Source: Rhodocyclales bacterium
Lineage (GTDB): Bacteria; Pseudomonadota; Gammaproteobacteria; Burkholderiales; Rhodocyclaceae
DNA: 64,000 nt
Direction of reading: 5' to 3'
NCBI GenBank assembly: GCA_016235165.1
Contig: JACRLX010000022.1
Location: forward strand, 186,001 to 250,000
The translations under genes were made by a program, and so were the position numbers. Positions 27,965 through 37,467 of this stretch are shown in pieces; the first letter of the stretch is position 1; every line of letters starts with the position of its first letter. The notes under the pieces are model-generated. The model saw only the letters and a program-made list of their open reading frames with translations. It was not told the origin of the DNA and searched no databases.

Positions 27965-29237
27965 ACGCGTCGACGCGGGCCTGGGTGCGCACTTCGTCGA
28001 ACTCGCGCTCGTCGCCCATATTGCCTTCGTAGGTCATGGTCGGGATGCCGGCCTTGGCCATGGCCTGGCGGTTTTCCATGATGCCGACCGAGAGGCCTTC
28101 GCAGCCGCGGTTCAAGTGCATCATGCAGCCATCGACTTTCCAGTCCCTGGCGATCTGCAGCATCATCTCGGATTTCACGCGCGGATCGAAGAACTGCTGC
28201 CACAGCGGCTTGGCGAGGTTCCAGTCGGCATACTCGCGCAATGCCGTGTCGCGATCCTTGAGTTCGATGCCCTTGTCCCAGGGCAGGGTGCGCGCGCCCC
28301 AGGAGCCGTCGGGCTTGTATTCCCAGGTGCCTTCGAGGCCGAAGGTGTAGAGCGAGCCGATCGACACCGCGCCGTAGGTTTCGAGGTAGCGGAAGATCTT
28401 GAGGAAGGGCCAGGGCGGCTGGGTGTCGGACATCAAACGGCAGCGCTCGTTGGGCACCGCGGCGATGCCGCGCGCGACACGGTCCTTCACTTCCTCGTAC
28501 AGCTCGTCGTAGAAGTCGGCGCACCACTGCGATGACTTGTGCAGGATGGCCAGCACGTAGAGCGAATACATGGTCTTCTCGTCCAGCGGCGCCGGCACCG
28601 CCTTCTGCAGTTCGCAGATCTGCGCCCAGCGCGCCGTGGCGCGCATTTCGTTCCTGATGGCGCGGATCAGCAGTTCGTCGTCGCATTTGCGGCCGGTGAC
28701 TTTTTCGACAAAGTCGATCGAGTCGTGCAACTGGTTGGTGACGTAGTCGAGGCGCGCCGGCGTGATGTCGCGGTAGGCGCCGACCGAGACGTCGACGTAG
28801 AAGTCGGGAATCTTCTTGACCTTGGCCACGTGCTGGTACCACTTGGCGTGCGAGCAGCAGATCTGGGTCTGGAAGATGAAGTCCGACTTCGGCCACTTGC
28901 CGCCGTAGTAGTACTCGTCGAGGTGCATGCTGCCCCAGTAGATGCGCATGTAGGAGCACAGGTCGCGGGCGAAGCCCACCGACTCGGCGGCGTCGAGGCA
29001 GCGCTGGGTGAACTTGCGGTCGAGCGAGACGCCGGCCGAGTAGGGCTCGCCGGTCAGCGGATAGACGTCGTCGCCGAGCGAGGTGGGGATCGCATCGAAG
29101 GACCAGCCGGCGGCCGACCAGCGGATGCCGCCGTTGTCCTTGGCGCGGGCGTAGTTCTGGTAGTAGTTTTCGCGCAACTGTTTCGCCTTGCCCCAGAGCT
29201 TCAGCGATTCCGTCGGATAGCGTTGCGGTGCGTTCAT
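27927..29237 (-). CDS. bzdO: Benzoyl-CoA reductase subunit, BzdO type (BcrB-like)
   Basis: A 436-aa subunit of the 2-hydroxyacyl-CoA dehydratase / benzoyl-CoA reductase family that carries an iron-sulfur cluster and forms the ring-reducing module with BzdN. Cysteines expected as cluster ligands or near them occur in [20 protein letters not shown] and [17 protein letters not shown]. The N-terminus ([20 protein letters not shown]) and [20 protein letters not shown] follow the bzd-type proteins of Azoarcus, as I recall them, rather than the Thauera BcrB. It lies 188 bp after bzdN. The ATP-hydrolysing activator subunits (BzdP/BzdQ) are not adjacent, so either they are encoded elsewhere or the substrate differs. 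Confidence 0.85.
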   Translation of the reverse strand: MNAPQRYPTESLKLWGKAKQLRENYYQNYARAKDNGGIRWSAAGWSFDAIPTSLGDDVYPLTGEPYSAGVSLDRKFTQRCLDAAESVGFARDLCSYMRIYWGSMHLDEYYYGGKWPKSDFIFQTQICCSHAKWYQHVAKVKKIPDFYVDVSVGAYRDITPARLDYVTNQLHDSIDFVEKVTGRKCDDELLIRAIRNEMRATARWAQICELQKAVPAPLDEKTMYSLYVLAILHKSSQWCADFYDELYEEVKDRVARGIAAVPNERCRLMSDTQPPWPFLKIFRYLETYGAVSIGSLYTFGLEGTWEYKPDGSWGARTLPWDKGIELKDRDTALREYADWNLAKPLWQQFFDPRVKSEMMLQIARDWKVDGCMMHLNRGCEGLSVGIMENRQAMAKAGIPTMTYEGNMGDEREFDEVRTQARVDAFMEQLGLRRLAA

Positions 29238-29311
29238 GGCGGGTCTCCTTAGTGTGAAATGCCCTGCGAACCGCGGTGTGTCAGGTTCGAGCGCAGCGAG
29301 CCAATTGATAG

Positions 29312-29331
29312 CCTCCCCCGCGAGGGGGAGG
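29312..29331. repeat. Perfect GC hairpin between bzdN and bzdO
   Basis: CCTCCCCC / GGGGGAGG with loop GCGA, a perfect 8-bp stem. A G-rich tail follows, not a T-run, so it is more like a REP-type intergenic repeat or mRNA-stabilising hairpin than a terminator. Confidence 0.5.
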
Positions 29332-29425
29332 ATGGGAGGGGGCGGGCCCGTTTGCCAGCTCGGGACTCCACGATCCTATGCTGCTTCATGATGCGGGATG
29401 GTTTGGCGCGGCCATGAGCGTTGGT

Positions 29426-30565
29426 TCAGAACAGCTCTTCTTCGCTCAGCGTCTCGAGCATGGCTTCGACGCGGATACGGAAGGGGCCGATGGGGTTGGT
29501 GATGTCGAATTCGAGGAACAGGGTGGGGATGCCGTTCTTCTCCAGGTGTTCCTTGAGGTCCGGATAGTCACCCTCGTGCGGATCGCAGAACTTCTGCTGC
29601 AGGAAGATCGCGGCGCGCGCGTTGTAGTCCTTGGCCAGACCCAGCACGTGGTCGAAACGGGTGTGCGCCGGGTAGTCCTTGGTCGGGCAGGCCGGACGGT
29701 CGCAGTAGCGCTCGGCGATGCGCTTGATCGGGTCGGGGTCCTTCTTCGATTCGTTCCAGAAGTAGCGGGTGCCGGAGCACTGGTCGTCGATGACGATCGT
29801 CGAACCGACCGATTCGACCATGGCCATGAAGGCGACGTCGTCGTTCTCCGAGCCGATGGTCATGAAGCGCACGCCTTCCTTGCGGTCCATCTGGCGGGCC
29901 GGCAGGGCGGCGAGCACCTTCTTCAACTGCTCGTTGTGTTCCTTCTTGTCCACGAACTGGGCGGTGAGCGAGGCGTACAGGGCTTCGACACCGGTGACCT
30001 TGGGATTGGCTTCCTTGCGGTAGTCGAAGAGCTGGCGCAGCAGGCGGCGGTTTTCGTCGACCACGTCGGTGGCTTCGTGCAGCATGGCATCCGTGAGTTC
30101 CTTGCCGGTGAGGGCCGAGAGGAAGGTGCGGAAGGCCTGGATTTCGGCGTAGTGCGCCTTGCGGGCGTGCGGGCTTTGCACGTCGTTGGGCATCGGCACG
30201 TAGTAGTCCCACTTGACGCTGGGCACGTTGCTGCGCCAGGAGCTGAAGGTCTGGCGGTACTGGATGCAGGACTGGGTCAGGGTGACGCCTTCGGCGTAGT
30301 CGAAGCGGCCGAGCAGGCCCTGGGCCAGGGAGTCGCGGCAGAAGGGACAGAACATGCCGAAGATGTGGGGCTCGGTGACGTTCTGCGGTTCGTGGGCGCC
30401 GAGCACGCGCACCGGCAGCATGCCGGCGGCGATCAGCAGTTCTTCCGCGGTGTAGGTGCACATCGTGGCCACCACCTGGCCGCCGGTACGCGCTTTCCAG
30501 TCGCGGGCGTAGTCGTGGCGCTTCTCATACCAGTCCTTGAACTGATCGAACAATCCATCAGCCAT
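29426..30565 (-). CDS. bzdN: Benzoyl-CoA reductase subunit, BzdN type (BcrC-like)
   Basis: A 379-aa partner of BzdO in the same family. Cysteine motifs: MCTYTAEELLIAAG, FGMFCPFCRDSLAQG, TQSCIQYRQTF, DDQCSGTRYFW and QQKFCDPHEGD. Start at ATG 30565 (MADGLFDQFKDWYEKRHDYA) with GGAGGTGA upstream; the longer open frame is leader. It ends LETLSEEELF as bzd-type proteins do. The predicted role is low-potential two-electron reduction of benzoyl-CoA or a hydroxylated analogue to a dienoyl-CoA, driven by an ATPase module not encoded here. The promoter carries the TetR-type operator at 30624-30639. Confidence 0.87.
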   Translation of the reverse strand: MADGLFDQFKDWYEKRHDYARDWKARTGGQVVATMCTYTAEELLIAAGMLPVRVLGAHEPQNVTEPHIFGMFCPFCRDSLAQGLLGRFDYAEGVTLTQSCIQYRQTFSSWRSNVPSVKWDYYVPMPNDVQSPHARKAHYAEIQAFRTFLSALTGKELTDAMLHEATDVVDENRRLLRQLFDYRKEANPKVTGVEALYASLTAQFVDKKEHNEQLKKVLAALPARQMDRKEGVRFMTIGSENDDVAFMAMVESVGSTIVIDDQCSGTRYFWNESKKDPDPIKRIAERYCDRPACPTKDYPAHTRFDHVLGLAKDYNARAAIFLQQKFCDPHEGDYPDLKEHLEKNGIPTLFLEFDITNPIGPFRIRVEAMLETLSEEELF

Positions 30566-30623
30566 GCCTGGGTCACCTCCCTGTCGTTTGCGTTCATCCG
30601 GAAATGCTGGACATCCAGCAACT

Positions 30624-30653
30624 GAATGAACGTTCAATCGTTTGCAGTGTAAA
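30624..30653 (-). promoter_or_regulatory. bzdN promoter with TetR-type operator
   Basis: On the minus strand TTTACA (30653-30648) and TTCATT (30630-30625) are spaced by 17 bp. The operator-like GAATGAACGTTCAATC (plus strand 30624-30639, palindromic core TGAACGTTCA) covers the -10 and part of the spacer. The same 16-mer with one change lies at 34689-34704. Confidence 0.55.
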
Positions 30654-30748
30654 GGGCGGCTGACGGAAAAGCAAGCCATCAGTGCTGCTCGTGAAAATTT
30701 TTATGGGCCGGTGTCGTCCGCCATGGCGACGGACTCCGGAGAGTGCCC

Positions 30749-31282
30749 TCAGGTGGTCTGCCTGCGGTGGCGATACTGGTGAAAAGGCGCGTTGCGGAAT
30801 TCGAGCTGCTTTTCCAGCGTCGCGCCCAGCGCCAGCGCCAGGGCGATCGAGCGTGCGTTGTCGGCGTGGATCAGGCTGATCGGCTGCATTTGCGGCAGAT
30901 ATACCGGAAGCATGGCCTGCACCGCGCGCGCGGCTTCGCTGGCGTAGCCCTTGCCCCAATGGGCGCGGACGATGGCCCACTTGATTTCGGTCTCCGGCCA
31001 TTCGCGGGGAAACCAGAGGCCGACCAGGCCGACCACCGCCGCCGAGGATTTCTCGTGCAGCACATAGGGGCCGTAGCCATGGCGCTGCCAGTGCTTGAGC
31101 AGGGCGCCGACCACGCGTTGCGTCTCGGCCTCGGGCAGCGGATCGGTGAAGGTGTAGCGCGCGCTCTCGGCATCCGAGTAGTAGGCGTGCAGCCCGGCCC
31201 AGTCCTCCTCGCGCGGGCGCGCCAGGCGCAGGCGCAGTGTGTCGAGCTGGTCGGGAATTGCCGCGCTGCTTGGCTCCATCAC
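30749..31282 (-). CDS. GNAT-family N-acetyltransferase (RimJ/RimL-like)
   Basis: A 177-aa GNAT protein. N-terminal LDTLRLRLARPREEDWAGLH and the acetyl-CoA binding region WAIVRAHWGKGYASEAARAV are visible, then LIHADNARSIALALALG. It probably acetylates a small molecule or protein N-terminus; the substrate is unknown. The 4-bp overlap with the crotonase gene shows that it is co-transcribed with the CoA-ester cluster, an unusual companion for aromatic catabolism. Confidence 0.85.
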   Translation of the reverse strand: MMEPSSAAIPDQLDTLRLRLARPREEDWAGLHAYYSDAESARYTFTDPLPEAETQRVVGALLKHWQRHGYGPYVLHEKSSAAVVGLVGLWFPREWPETEIKWAIVRAHWGKGYASEAARAVQAMLPVYLPQMQPISLIHADNARSIALALALGATLEKQLEFRNAPFHQYRHRRQTT

Positions 31283-32043
31283 GCGCTGCGTCGTCCTTCG
31301 AGGAAGCGTGCCACGCGCGCCAGGGTCTCCGGCAAGGCCAGCAGGGCGCCGCTGCCGGCCAGTTCGATCTCATAGCCGTCGGCGCCGCCCTTGGCCGAAA
31401 CATCGATGCAGGCCTTGCATTCGGCGAGTGCGCGGGGCGGCAGGGCGGCGATGCGCGTCGCCGTGGCGCGGGCGAAGTCTTCCAACTGCCCGCCGGGCAC
31501 GCACCATTGCGCCAGGCCCAGCCTGACGGCCTCGGCGCCGCCTATGGTTTCGGCGCCGAGGATCAGGCGCCGCGCCGTGGCCTCGCCGCAAATGCGTGTC
31601 ATGCGCTGGGTGCCGCCACCGGCCGGCAGCAGGCCGAGCGCGGCCTCGGGCAGGCCGACGCGGGCGCCTTCGTCGACGATGCGCAGGTCGCAGGCCAGCG
31701 CCAGTTCGAAGCCGCCACCCAGGGCCGGGCCACCGATCTCGGCCAGCGTGGTCTTGGGCAGGGTTTCGATGCGCTCGAAAACCTCCTGCATGCGCCGCGT
31801 CAGGGCGATCATGCGGGCGCGGCCTTCGGCGCTGGCGAGGATGTCGCGCATCATGGCCAGGTCGGCACCGGCGCAGAACACCTTCTGCGTGCTGCGCAGC
31901 CAGACCACCGCAACGGCATCGTCTGCCGCGATCATGTCGAGCACCTGATCGAAGCGGGCCACCCATTCGTCGTTGATGGCATTGACCGGAGGACGGCACA
32001 GGGTCACCGTGGCGATGGGTCCGTCGATTTGCAGGTCGATCAT
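31279..32043 (-). CDS. Crotonase-family enoyl-CoA hydratase/isomerase
   Basis: A 254-aa crotonase. Oxyanion-hole segments: VFCAGADLAMMRDIL and EIGGPALGGGFELALACDL; catalytic-type glutamates in VGLPEAALGLLPAGGGTQRM. In this cluster it may hydrate a cyclic dienoyl- or enoyl-CoA, or an open-chain intermediate after ring cleavage. It follows the TetR gene by 42 bp and overlaps the GNAT gene by 4 bp. Confidence 0.87.
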   Translation of the reverse strand: MIDLQIDGPIATVTLCRPPVNAINDEWVARFDQVLDMIAADDAVAVVWLRSTQKVFCAGADLAMMRDILASAEGRARMIALTRRMQEVFERIETLPKTTLAEIGGPALGGGFELALACDLRIVDEGARVGLPEAALGLLPAGGGTQRMTRICGEATARRLILGAETIGGAEAVRLGLAQWCVPGGQLEDFARATATRIAALPPRALAECKACIDVSAKGGADGYEIELAGSGALLALPETLARVARFLEGRRSA

Positions 32044-32085
32044 GGCTGGGTTGCTCCTCCGCGTGACGCGGTGCTGTATGGGGTG

Positions 32086-32826
32086 TCAGGTGGTTCGCTT
32101 GCGCCGTCGCGTGGCGGTTTGGGCCGGCGCCGGCTCGTTGCCAATCGGGTTTTCGCTGGTGAAAGCGCGTTTGCGCAGGCTGATGGCGGAAAGCGCGCGC
32201 CGCCCCTTGGCCGTCAGATAGGGTTCGACGAGCAGGGAAATCCCCTCGCCGATGTAGCGTTCCAGGGAAAAACGTTCGCTCAGGACCCAGTGCTTGAGTG
32301 CCCAGGAGTGGGCGAACATCACCAACTGGTAGGCCAGCATGTAGTCATTGACCGCGCGCATGGTGCCGCCATCGACACAGGCCTTGATGCATTTCTCGAT
32401 CAGGCGGTTGGTGCGGGTTTCGGCGTCCTTGATCAAAACGCGTCGATCCGCGCGCAGCGACTTGGTCGAACGATAGGCCAGCACGGTCGCTTCGCGCAGC
32501 CGGTCGACGATATGGCAGTAGGCCCAGACCGCGACGCAGAGCCGTTCCACCGGGTCACTGAGGCCTTCGAGCTGGGACGGGATCTCGTGCTCGTAGGTGT
32601 CGAGCACCATCTTCAGGCTGAGGAAGAGAATGTCGTCCTTGTCGCGAAAATACTGGTAGATCAGGCCGGTGCTGATCCCCGCCTGCCTGGCGATCTGCTG
32701 GATCGTGGTGGTGTAGTAGCCGTCCTCGGAGAACAGCTTGACCGCCGCGCGCACGATCTGGCCGCGTCGCTCCTCGACCAGCCTGGGGTCGGTCACCAGT
32801 GCCTGGACTTCGCCTGCAGAACCCAT
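32086..32826 (-). CDS. TetR-family regulator of the CoA-ester cluster
   Basis: A 246-aa TetR repressor with N-terminal helix-turn-helix (about residues 25-70: AAVKLFSEDGYYTTTIQQIA, then RQAGISTGLIYQYFRDKDD) and a long ligand-binding domain. The basic C-terminal tail (TRRRKRTT) is unusual. RBS AAGGAA precedes the ATG. A degenerate copy of the cluster's shared operator lies 11-26 bp upstream (32837-32852), implying autoregulation. TetR proteins of catabolic clusters of this kind usually respond to an acyl- or aryl-CoA intermediate. Confidence 0.9.
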   Translation of the reverse strand: MGSAGEVQALVTDPRLVEERRGQIVRAAVKLFSEDGYYTTTIQQIARQAGISTGLIYQYFRDKDDILFLSLKMVLDTYEHEIPSQLEGLSDPVERLCVAVWAYCHIVDRLREATVLAYRSTKSLRADRRVLIKDAETRTNRLIEKCIKACVDGGTMRAVNDYMLAYQLVMFAHSWALKHWVLSERFSLERYIGEGISLLVEPYLTAKGRRALSAISLRKRAFTSENPIGNEPAPAQTATRRRKRTT

Positions 32827-32836
32827 GTCGATTCCT

Positions 32837-32852
32837 TATTGAAGATTCATTC
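32837..32852 (-). promoter_or_regulatory. TetR-type operator, autoregulatory copy
   Basis: Minus-strand GAATGAATCTTCAATA matches the bzdN operator at 13 of 16 positions, with the TGAA-NN-TTCA core kept. It lies just upstream of the TetR start codon. Confidence 0.45.
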
Positions 32853-32927
32853 AGGCGTGCAGTCTGCCATGAAACCGGCGGTGGGGGAGTGGGTACGAAG
32901 GCATCGCCCTGCCTCCCCGCCGGTACA

Positions 32928-33746
32928 TCAGTTACCCTCGAACTTCGGCTTTTCCTTGGCCACGAAGGCGTTGTAGGCGCGCGTGAAATCCTGGGTCTGC
33001 ATGCAGATCGCCTGGGCCTCGGCCTCGGTTTCCAGCGCCTGCTCGATGGTCTGGTTCCATTCCTGGTGCAGGCATTTCTTGGTCATCGCATGGGCGAAGG
33101 CCGGGCCTTCGGCGAGCGATTTCGCCATCTTCTGCGCCTTGGCCATGAGTTCCTCCTGCGGCACGACGCCATTGAAATAACCCCAGGCCAGGCCATCGCC
33201 GGCGCTCATCGCGCTGCCGGTGTACAGCAGTTCCGAAGCGCGACCATGGCCGATGATGCGCGGCAGGATGGCGCAGGCGCCCATGTCGCAGCCGGCCAGG
33301 CCAACGCGAACGAAAAGGAAGGCGGTCTTCGCTTCGGGGGTGGCGTAACGCAGGTCGGAGGCCATCGAGATGATGGCGCCGGCGCCGGCGCAGACGCCAT
33401 CGACGGCGGCGATGATGGGTTGCGGGCAGGTACGCATTTCCTTGACCAGGTTGCCGGTCATGCGCGTGAAGGCGAGCAGGCCATCCATGCTCATCTTGGT
33501 CAGCGGTCCGATGATCTCGTGCACATCGCCGCCGGAGCAGAAATTGCCGCCGGAGCCGGTGATCACCACTACGCGCACGTCATCGACATACTGGAACTTG
33601 TGGAAGGTATCGCGCAGCTCGGCGTAGCTTTCGAAGGTGAGCGGGTTCTTGCGCTCCGGGCGGTTCAGGGTGATGGTGGCGATGTTGTCGGCCACTTCCA
33701 TCTTGAAATGTTGCGGCTTCATGTCCGCCGCTTTGAGTTTGTACAT
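32928..33746 (-). CDS. Crotonase-family enoyl-CoA hydratase
   Basis: A 272-aa crotonase with [19 protein letters not shown] and [17 protein letters not shown] as oxyanion-hole segments. At the usual catalytic position it has [19 protein letters not shown] rather than a PE motif, so the reaction may be isomerisation, hydrolysis or a different hydration. Start at ATG 33746 with AAGGAG upstream; a longer open frame runs back into the SDR gene and is not used. Located between the SDR gene and the TetR gene in the same orientation. Confidence 0.87.
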   Translation of the reverse strand: MYKLKAADMKPQHFKMEVADNIATITLNRPERKNPLTFESYAELRDTFHKFQYVDDVRVVVITGSGGNFCSGGDVHEIIGPLTKMSMDGLLAFTRMTGNLVKEMRTCPQPIIAAVDGVCAGAGAIISMASDLRYATPEAKTAFLFVRVGLAGCDMGACAILPRIIGHGRASELLYTGSAMSAGDGLAWGYFNGVVPQEELMAKAQKMAKSLAEGPAFAHAMTKKCLHQEWNQTIEQALETEAEAQAICMQTQDFTRAYNAFVAKEKPKFEGN

Positions 33747-33783
33747 GCTGGACTCCTTTGTTTGAGGGGTTGGGGAAATAGAT

Positions 33784-34530
33784 TCAGCCGGCCAGGGTGA
33801 GGCCACCGCTGACGCTGATGGTCTGGCCGGTGATGAAGGAGGCGCGGTCGCTGGCGAAGAACAGGATCGCATCGGCGATCTCCGAGGGCTTGGCCAGGCG
33901 CCGCATCGGCGTGGCACGGACAAAGGCCTCCTGGTGCTTCTCGGGCACGGCGCGCAAGAGCGGCGTATCGGTCGGGCCCGGGCAGACGCAATTGACGTTG
34001 ATGTTGTAGCGCGCCACTTCGCGCGCCAGCGACTTGGTGAAGGCGATGGCGCCGCCCTTGGCGCCGGAGTACATGGTCTCGCCCAGGCTGCCGACGCGGC
34101 CGGCATCGCTGGCCACGGTGACTACCTTGCCCGAACCGCGCGCGATCATCTGCGGCAGGAAGGCATGCGTCACCGCCGCCGGGCCGAGCAGGTTGACGTC
34201 CATCACCTTGCGCCAGAACTCGGGCGTGTTTTCCATGAAGGGCTGGATCTTGCCCCAGCCGGCGACGTTGGCGACGATGTCGATCTCGGCGCGCAAGGCA
34301 TAAGCCTTCTCCTTGAATTCGGACACCGAGGCGAGGTCGGCGACGTCGAGCCGCAGGCAGTCGGCGCCCTGGCCCTTGGCGCGGATGGAAGCCGCCACCG
34401 CCTCGCCACCGGCGGTGTCGAGGTCGCCGATGATGACGTGGGCGCCGGCTTCCGCCAGCACCTCCGCCGTCGCCTTGCCGATGCCGGAAGCGCCGCCGGT
34501 GACCACTGCTGTCTTGCCCTTGATCTGCAT
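33784..34530 (-). CDS. SDR dehydrogenase, BadH-like
   Basis: A 248-aa short-chain dehydrogenase. NAD motif [31 protein letters not shown], catalytic [21 protein letters not shown] (Ser, Tyr, Lys) split here as ASDAGRVGS and YSGAK, then [11 protein letters not shown] and [17 protein letters not shown]. The last two segments are close to what I recall of BadH, the 2-hydroxycyclohexanecarboxyl-CoA dehydrogenase of Rhodopseudomonas. It would oxidise a ring hydroxyl to a ketone before ring opening. First gene of the minus-strand operon. Confidence 0.87.
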   Translation of the reverse strand: MQIKGKTAVVTGGASGIGKATAEVLAEAGAHVIIGDLDTAGGEAVAASIRAKGQGADCLRLDVADLASVSEFKEKAYALRAEIDIVANVAGWGKIQPFMENTPEFWRKVMDVNLLGPAAVTHAFLPQMIARGSGKVVTVASDAGRVGSLGETMYSGAKGGAIAFTKSLAREVARYNINVNCVCPGPTDTPLLRAVPEKHQEAFVRATPMRRLAKPSEIADAILFFASDRASFITGQTISVSGGLTLAG

Positions 34531-34609
34531 GATTTCCCCTGATGTATGCCTGGTTGTTCGTCTGTCGTCGGGCGGGACTCCCCTTGCCCGACGACCGTGT
34601 TTGTTGACT

Positions 34610-34640
34610 GAATGATTGCTCAGTCAGTCTCGCAAGTCAA
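34610..34640 (-). promoter_or_regulatory. SDR-operon promoter with degenerate TetR-type operator
   Basis: On the minus strand TTGACT (34640-34635) and AATCAT, 17 bp apart, form a possible promoter. The plus-strand sequence at 34610-34625 matches the shared operator at 12 of 16 bases and contains an inverted repeat GACTGA/TCAGTC (34606-34625). Confidence 0.4.
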
Positions 34641-34674
34641 CCCCATAAAATATTTTTGCGGGCCCATGAGGCGC

Positions 34675-34704
34675 TTGACTTTGACAATGAATGAGCGTTC
34701 AATC
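34675..34704 (+). promoter_or_regulatory. TRAP-SBP operon promoter with TetR-type operator
   Basis: TTGACT (34675-34680), 17 bp, TTCAAT (34698-34703). The operator-like GAATGAGCGTTCAATC at 34689-34704 overlaps the -10 and is 15/16 identical to the bzdN operator. The spacing of -35, -10 and operator is the same as at bzdN. Confidence 0.55.
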
Positions 34705-34791
34705 ATGCCGCAAGCGACCCGCGGCGCCTTGTCCGCCATCCGTGCGGCAGGGAGTGGCCGGCGCCACAAAACACAACCAGAGGAGGCATTC

Positions 34792-35820
34792 ATGCAATCG
34801 ATTCGCACGCTGCAATCCGCGCTTGCCGCGGCTGTCCTGGCCATCGCCGCCGCGCCGTCCGCCGCCCAGGAAACGGTGACGCTCAAGGTGCATCACTTCC
34901 TGCCGCCGGTATCCAATGCCCATGTCAAGATGATCGAGCCCTGGTGCGCCAGGATCGCCAAGGAATCGAACAACCGCCTCAAGTGCCAGATTTATCCCTC
35001 GATGCAGCTCGGCGGCACGCCGCCGCAGCTGTTCGACCAGGTCAAGGACGGCGTCGCCGACATCGTGTGGACCCTGCCCGGTTACCAGGCCGGCCGCTTC
35101 CTCGCCACCGAGGTCTTCGAACTGCCTTTCATGGTCGCCAGCGCCGAGAAGGCCTCGAAGGCGCTCTGGGACTACGCGGCAAAGAATGCCAGGGAGGAAT
35201 ACAAGGGCGTCAAGCCGCTGATCTTCCACGTCATCCCTGGCACCGAACTGCACACCACCAAACAGCAGATCAAGACCATGGCCGACTTCAAGGGCATGAA
35301 GCTGCGCGCGCCCAACCGCATGGCCACCAAGCTGGTCGCCGCGCTGGGCGGCACCCCCGTGCCGATGCCGGTGCCACAGGTTCCCGAGGCGCTGGCCAAG
35401 GGCGTGATCGACGGCACCGTGCTGCCCTGGGAAGTGATCCCCTCACTCAAGATCCAGGAGATCGCCAAGTTCCATACCGAGACACCGGCCGGTACGCCCT
35501 TCATCGCCACCTCGGCCTTCGTCTTTGCCATGAACCCGGCGAAGTATGAAAGCCTGCCTGCCGACCTGAAGAAGGTGATCGACGCCAACAGTGGTGCCGC
35601 CACTTCCGCCTGGGCCGGCAAGATCTGGGACGAACAATCGGCGCCCGCGCGCCAGCTCGCCGTCGAGCGCAAGAACAGCTTCCACTCGGTGCCGGCGGCC
35701 GAAGTCGCCAACTGGCAGAAGGCCGCCGAAGTCGTCAATGCCGACTGGATCAAGGAGGTGTCGGCCAAGGGCATGGACGGCCAGAAGCTGATCGGCGAAG
35801 CCAGGGCGCTGATGAAGTAA
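34792..35820 (+). CDS. TRAP transporter solute-binding protein (DctP family)
   Basis: A 342-aa periplasmic binding protein with signal peptide (1-25, cleaved after AAPSAAQ or SAA). DctP-type features: VTLKVHHFLPPVSNAH, IYPSMQLGGTPPQLFDQVKD and the substrate-clamping region MKLRAPNRMATKLVAALGG. Start at ATG 34792 with AGGAGG. No DctQ or DctM membrane subunits follow; the next gene is a CoA ligase. It therefore either works with membrane subunits encoded elsewhere or serves as a scavenging/sensing binder for the aromatic or alicyclic acid activated by the ligase. Confidence 0.87.
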   Translation: MQSIRTLQSALAAAVLAIAAAPSAAQETVTLKVHHFLPPVSNAHVKMIEPWCARIAKESNNRLKCQIYPSMQLGGTPPQLFDQVKDGVADIVWTLPGYQAGRFLATEVFELPFMVASAEKASKALWDYAAKNAREEYKGVKPLIFHVIPGTELHTTKQQIKTMADFKGMKLRAPNRMATKLVAALGGTPVPMPVPQVPEALAKGVIDGTVLPWEVIPSLKIQEIAKFHTETPAGTPFIATSAFVFAMNPAKYESLPADLKKVIDANSGAATSAWAGKIWDEQSAPARQLAVERKNSFHSVPAAEVANWQKAAEVVNADWIKEVSAKGMDGQKLIGEARALMK

Positions 35821-35882
35821 GGCCGCAACCGAAACCCCGGCGATTGGGCGCCGGGGTGAATCCAACGAAGGACGGAGCGGTA

Positions 35883-37454
35883 ATGACAACAAACGGGAGG
35901 GTGCCGCAAGGCACGATCAACGCGGCCGACGAAATCATCGGCCGTCCCTTGCGGCGGGGCCTGGGGGGGCAGGCCGCAATTCTTTGCGCCGAACGCAGCG
36001 TCAGCTTCACCGAGCTCGACGCCGAGGTGAACCGTTGCGGCCATGCGCTGAGGGCGCAGGGCGTGCAACGCGGCGACCGCGTGCTGTTCCTGATGGACGA
36101 TTCGCCGGAACTGGTGGCCGCCTACCTCGGCACCCTGCGCATCGGCGCCGTGGCGGTGGCGCTCAACGTGCGCCTTGCCGCGCGCGACCTGAGCTACATC
36201 ATCGAGCACAGCGGATGCCGCGTGATCTGTGTCGACGCGCATTTCATCGATCTCTACGAAAGCGCGGCCGCCAGCCTCGCCCGCTTGCCGACGGTGGTCA
36301 AAGTCGGCGGTGACGCCACGCCGACCTGCGTGAGCTTCGGAACGATCGTGCCGCCGCAGTCGCCGCGGCTTGAATCGGTGATGGTCGACCCGGAGGAAGT
36401 CGGCTTCTGGCTGTATTCCTCGGGTACCACGGGCAAGCCCAAGGCGGTGATGCATCCACACCGCAGCGTGCTGGTGGCCGACTGCCTGGAGCGCGAATGC
36501 CTCGGCGTCGGCCCCGGCGACCGCGTATTCACCACTTCCAAGATCTTCTTCGGCTTCGCCCTCGGGCATTCGCTGATGGGCGGCATCCAGTGCGGCGCCA
36601 CCATCATCCTTTCGCCGGCCTGGCCCGAACCCAAGCTGATCATGGATACCGTCGAACGCCATCGGCCGACGATCCTCTTCAGCACGCCGGTGATGTACCG
36701 CAACCTGCTGCGCGAAGGCGCGCCGATGCAGCCGGCATTCCGTGCCATCCGCCACTTCGTCGCCGCCGGCGAAAAACTGCCCGAGTCGCTCTACGACGAC
36801 TGGCTGGAACTCTGCGGCAAACCCATCCTCGATGGCGTCGGCGCCTCCGAAACCGTGTTCCTGTTCCTGCTCAACCAACCTGAGGATTCAAAAGGCGGCT
36901 CTTCCGGCAAGCCGGTGCGCTGGGCGAAACTACGCCTGGTCGGCGACGACGGCAGCGACATCACCGAGCCCAATCGCCCCGGCCAGATCGCGATCCAGAC
37001 TCCTTGCCAGTTCGTCGGCTACTGGCAGCAGCCCGAGCTCACGGCGCGCGCGCTGCGCGACGGCTGGTACTTCCCCGGCGACATGTTCGAGTTCGATGCC
37101 GAGGGCCGCTGGTGCCACCTCGGCCGCGCCGACGACATGCTCAAGGTCAGCGGCCAGTGGGTCAGCCCGGCCGAGATCGAGGCCTGCGCACTCACCGTCC
37201 CCGAGGTCATGGACGCCGCCGTGGTCGGCTTCCCCAACGAGGACGGCCTGACGCGGATCGCGCTCTTCGTCATGCCGCGCAACCCCGAAACCGACCAGGC
37301 CGCGCTGGAGCAATCGCTGCTCGCCACCTTCAAGTCCACGCTCTCGATCTACAAGTGTCCGCGTACCATACGCTTCGTCGATGAGCTGCCGCGCACGGCC
37401 ACCGGCAAGACGCAGCGCTACCGGCTGCGCGAAATGCTCAAGCAAGCCCACTGA
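35883..37454 (+). CDS. Benzoate-CoA ligase-like aryl/alicyclic-CoA synthetase
   Basis: A 523-aa AMP-forming ligase of the benzoate-CoA ligase branch. A3 motif [31 protein letters not shown] (family position of the aryl pocket), [34 protein letters not shown] and the catalytic lysine in [13 protein letters not shown]. The substrate could be benzoate, 3-hydroxybenzoate or a cyclohexane carboxylate. Start ATG 35883, 62 bp after the TRAP binding protein. It begins the CoA-ester pathway of this cluster. Confidence 0.88.
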   Translation: MTTNGRVPQGTINAADEIIGRPLRRGLGGQAAILCAERSVSFTELDAEVNRCGHALRAQGVQRGDRVLFLMDDSPELVAAYLGTLRIGAVAVALNVRLAARDLSYIIEHSGCRVICVDAHFIDLYESAAASLARLPTVVKVGGDATPTCVSFGTIVPPQSPRLESVMVDPEEVGFWLYSSGTTGKPKAVMHPHRSVLVADCLERECLGVGPGDRVFTTSKIFFGFALGHSLMGGIQCGATIILSPAWPEPKLIMDTVERHRPTILFSTPVMYRNLLREGAPMQPAFRAIRHFVAAGEKLPESLYDDWLELCGKPILDGVGASETVFLFLLNQPEDSKGGSSGKPVRWAKLRLVGDDGSDITEPNRPGQIAIQTPCQFVGYWQQPELTARALRDGWYFPGDMFEFDAEGRWCHLGRADDMLKVSGQWVSPAEIEACALTVPEVMDAAVVGFPNEDGLTRIALFVMPRNPETDQAALEQSLLATFKSTLSIYKCPRTIRFVDELPRTATGKTQRYRLREMLKQAH

Positions 37455-37467
37455 ACATGGAGTCCGC

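Noticed and set aside
29312-29331. GC hairpin between bzdN and bzdO as a terminator
   Set aside because: No run of T follows on either strand; it is better called an intergenic hairpin repeat.
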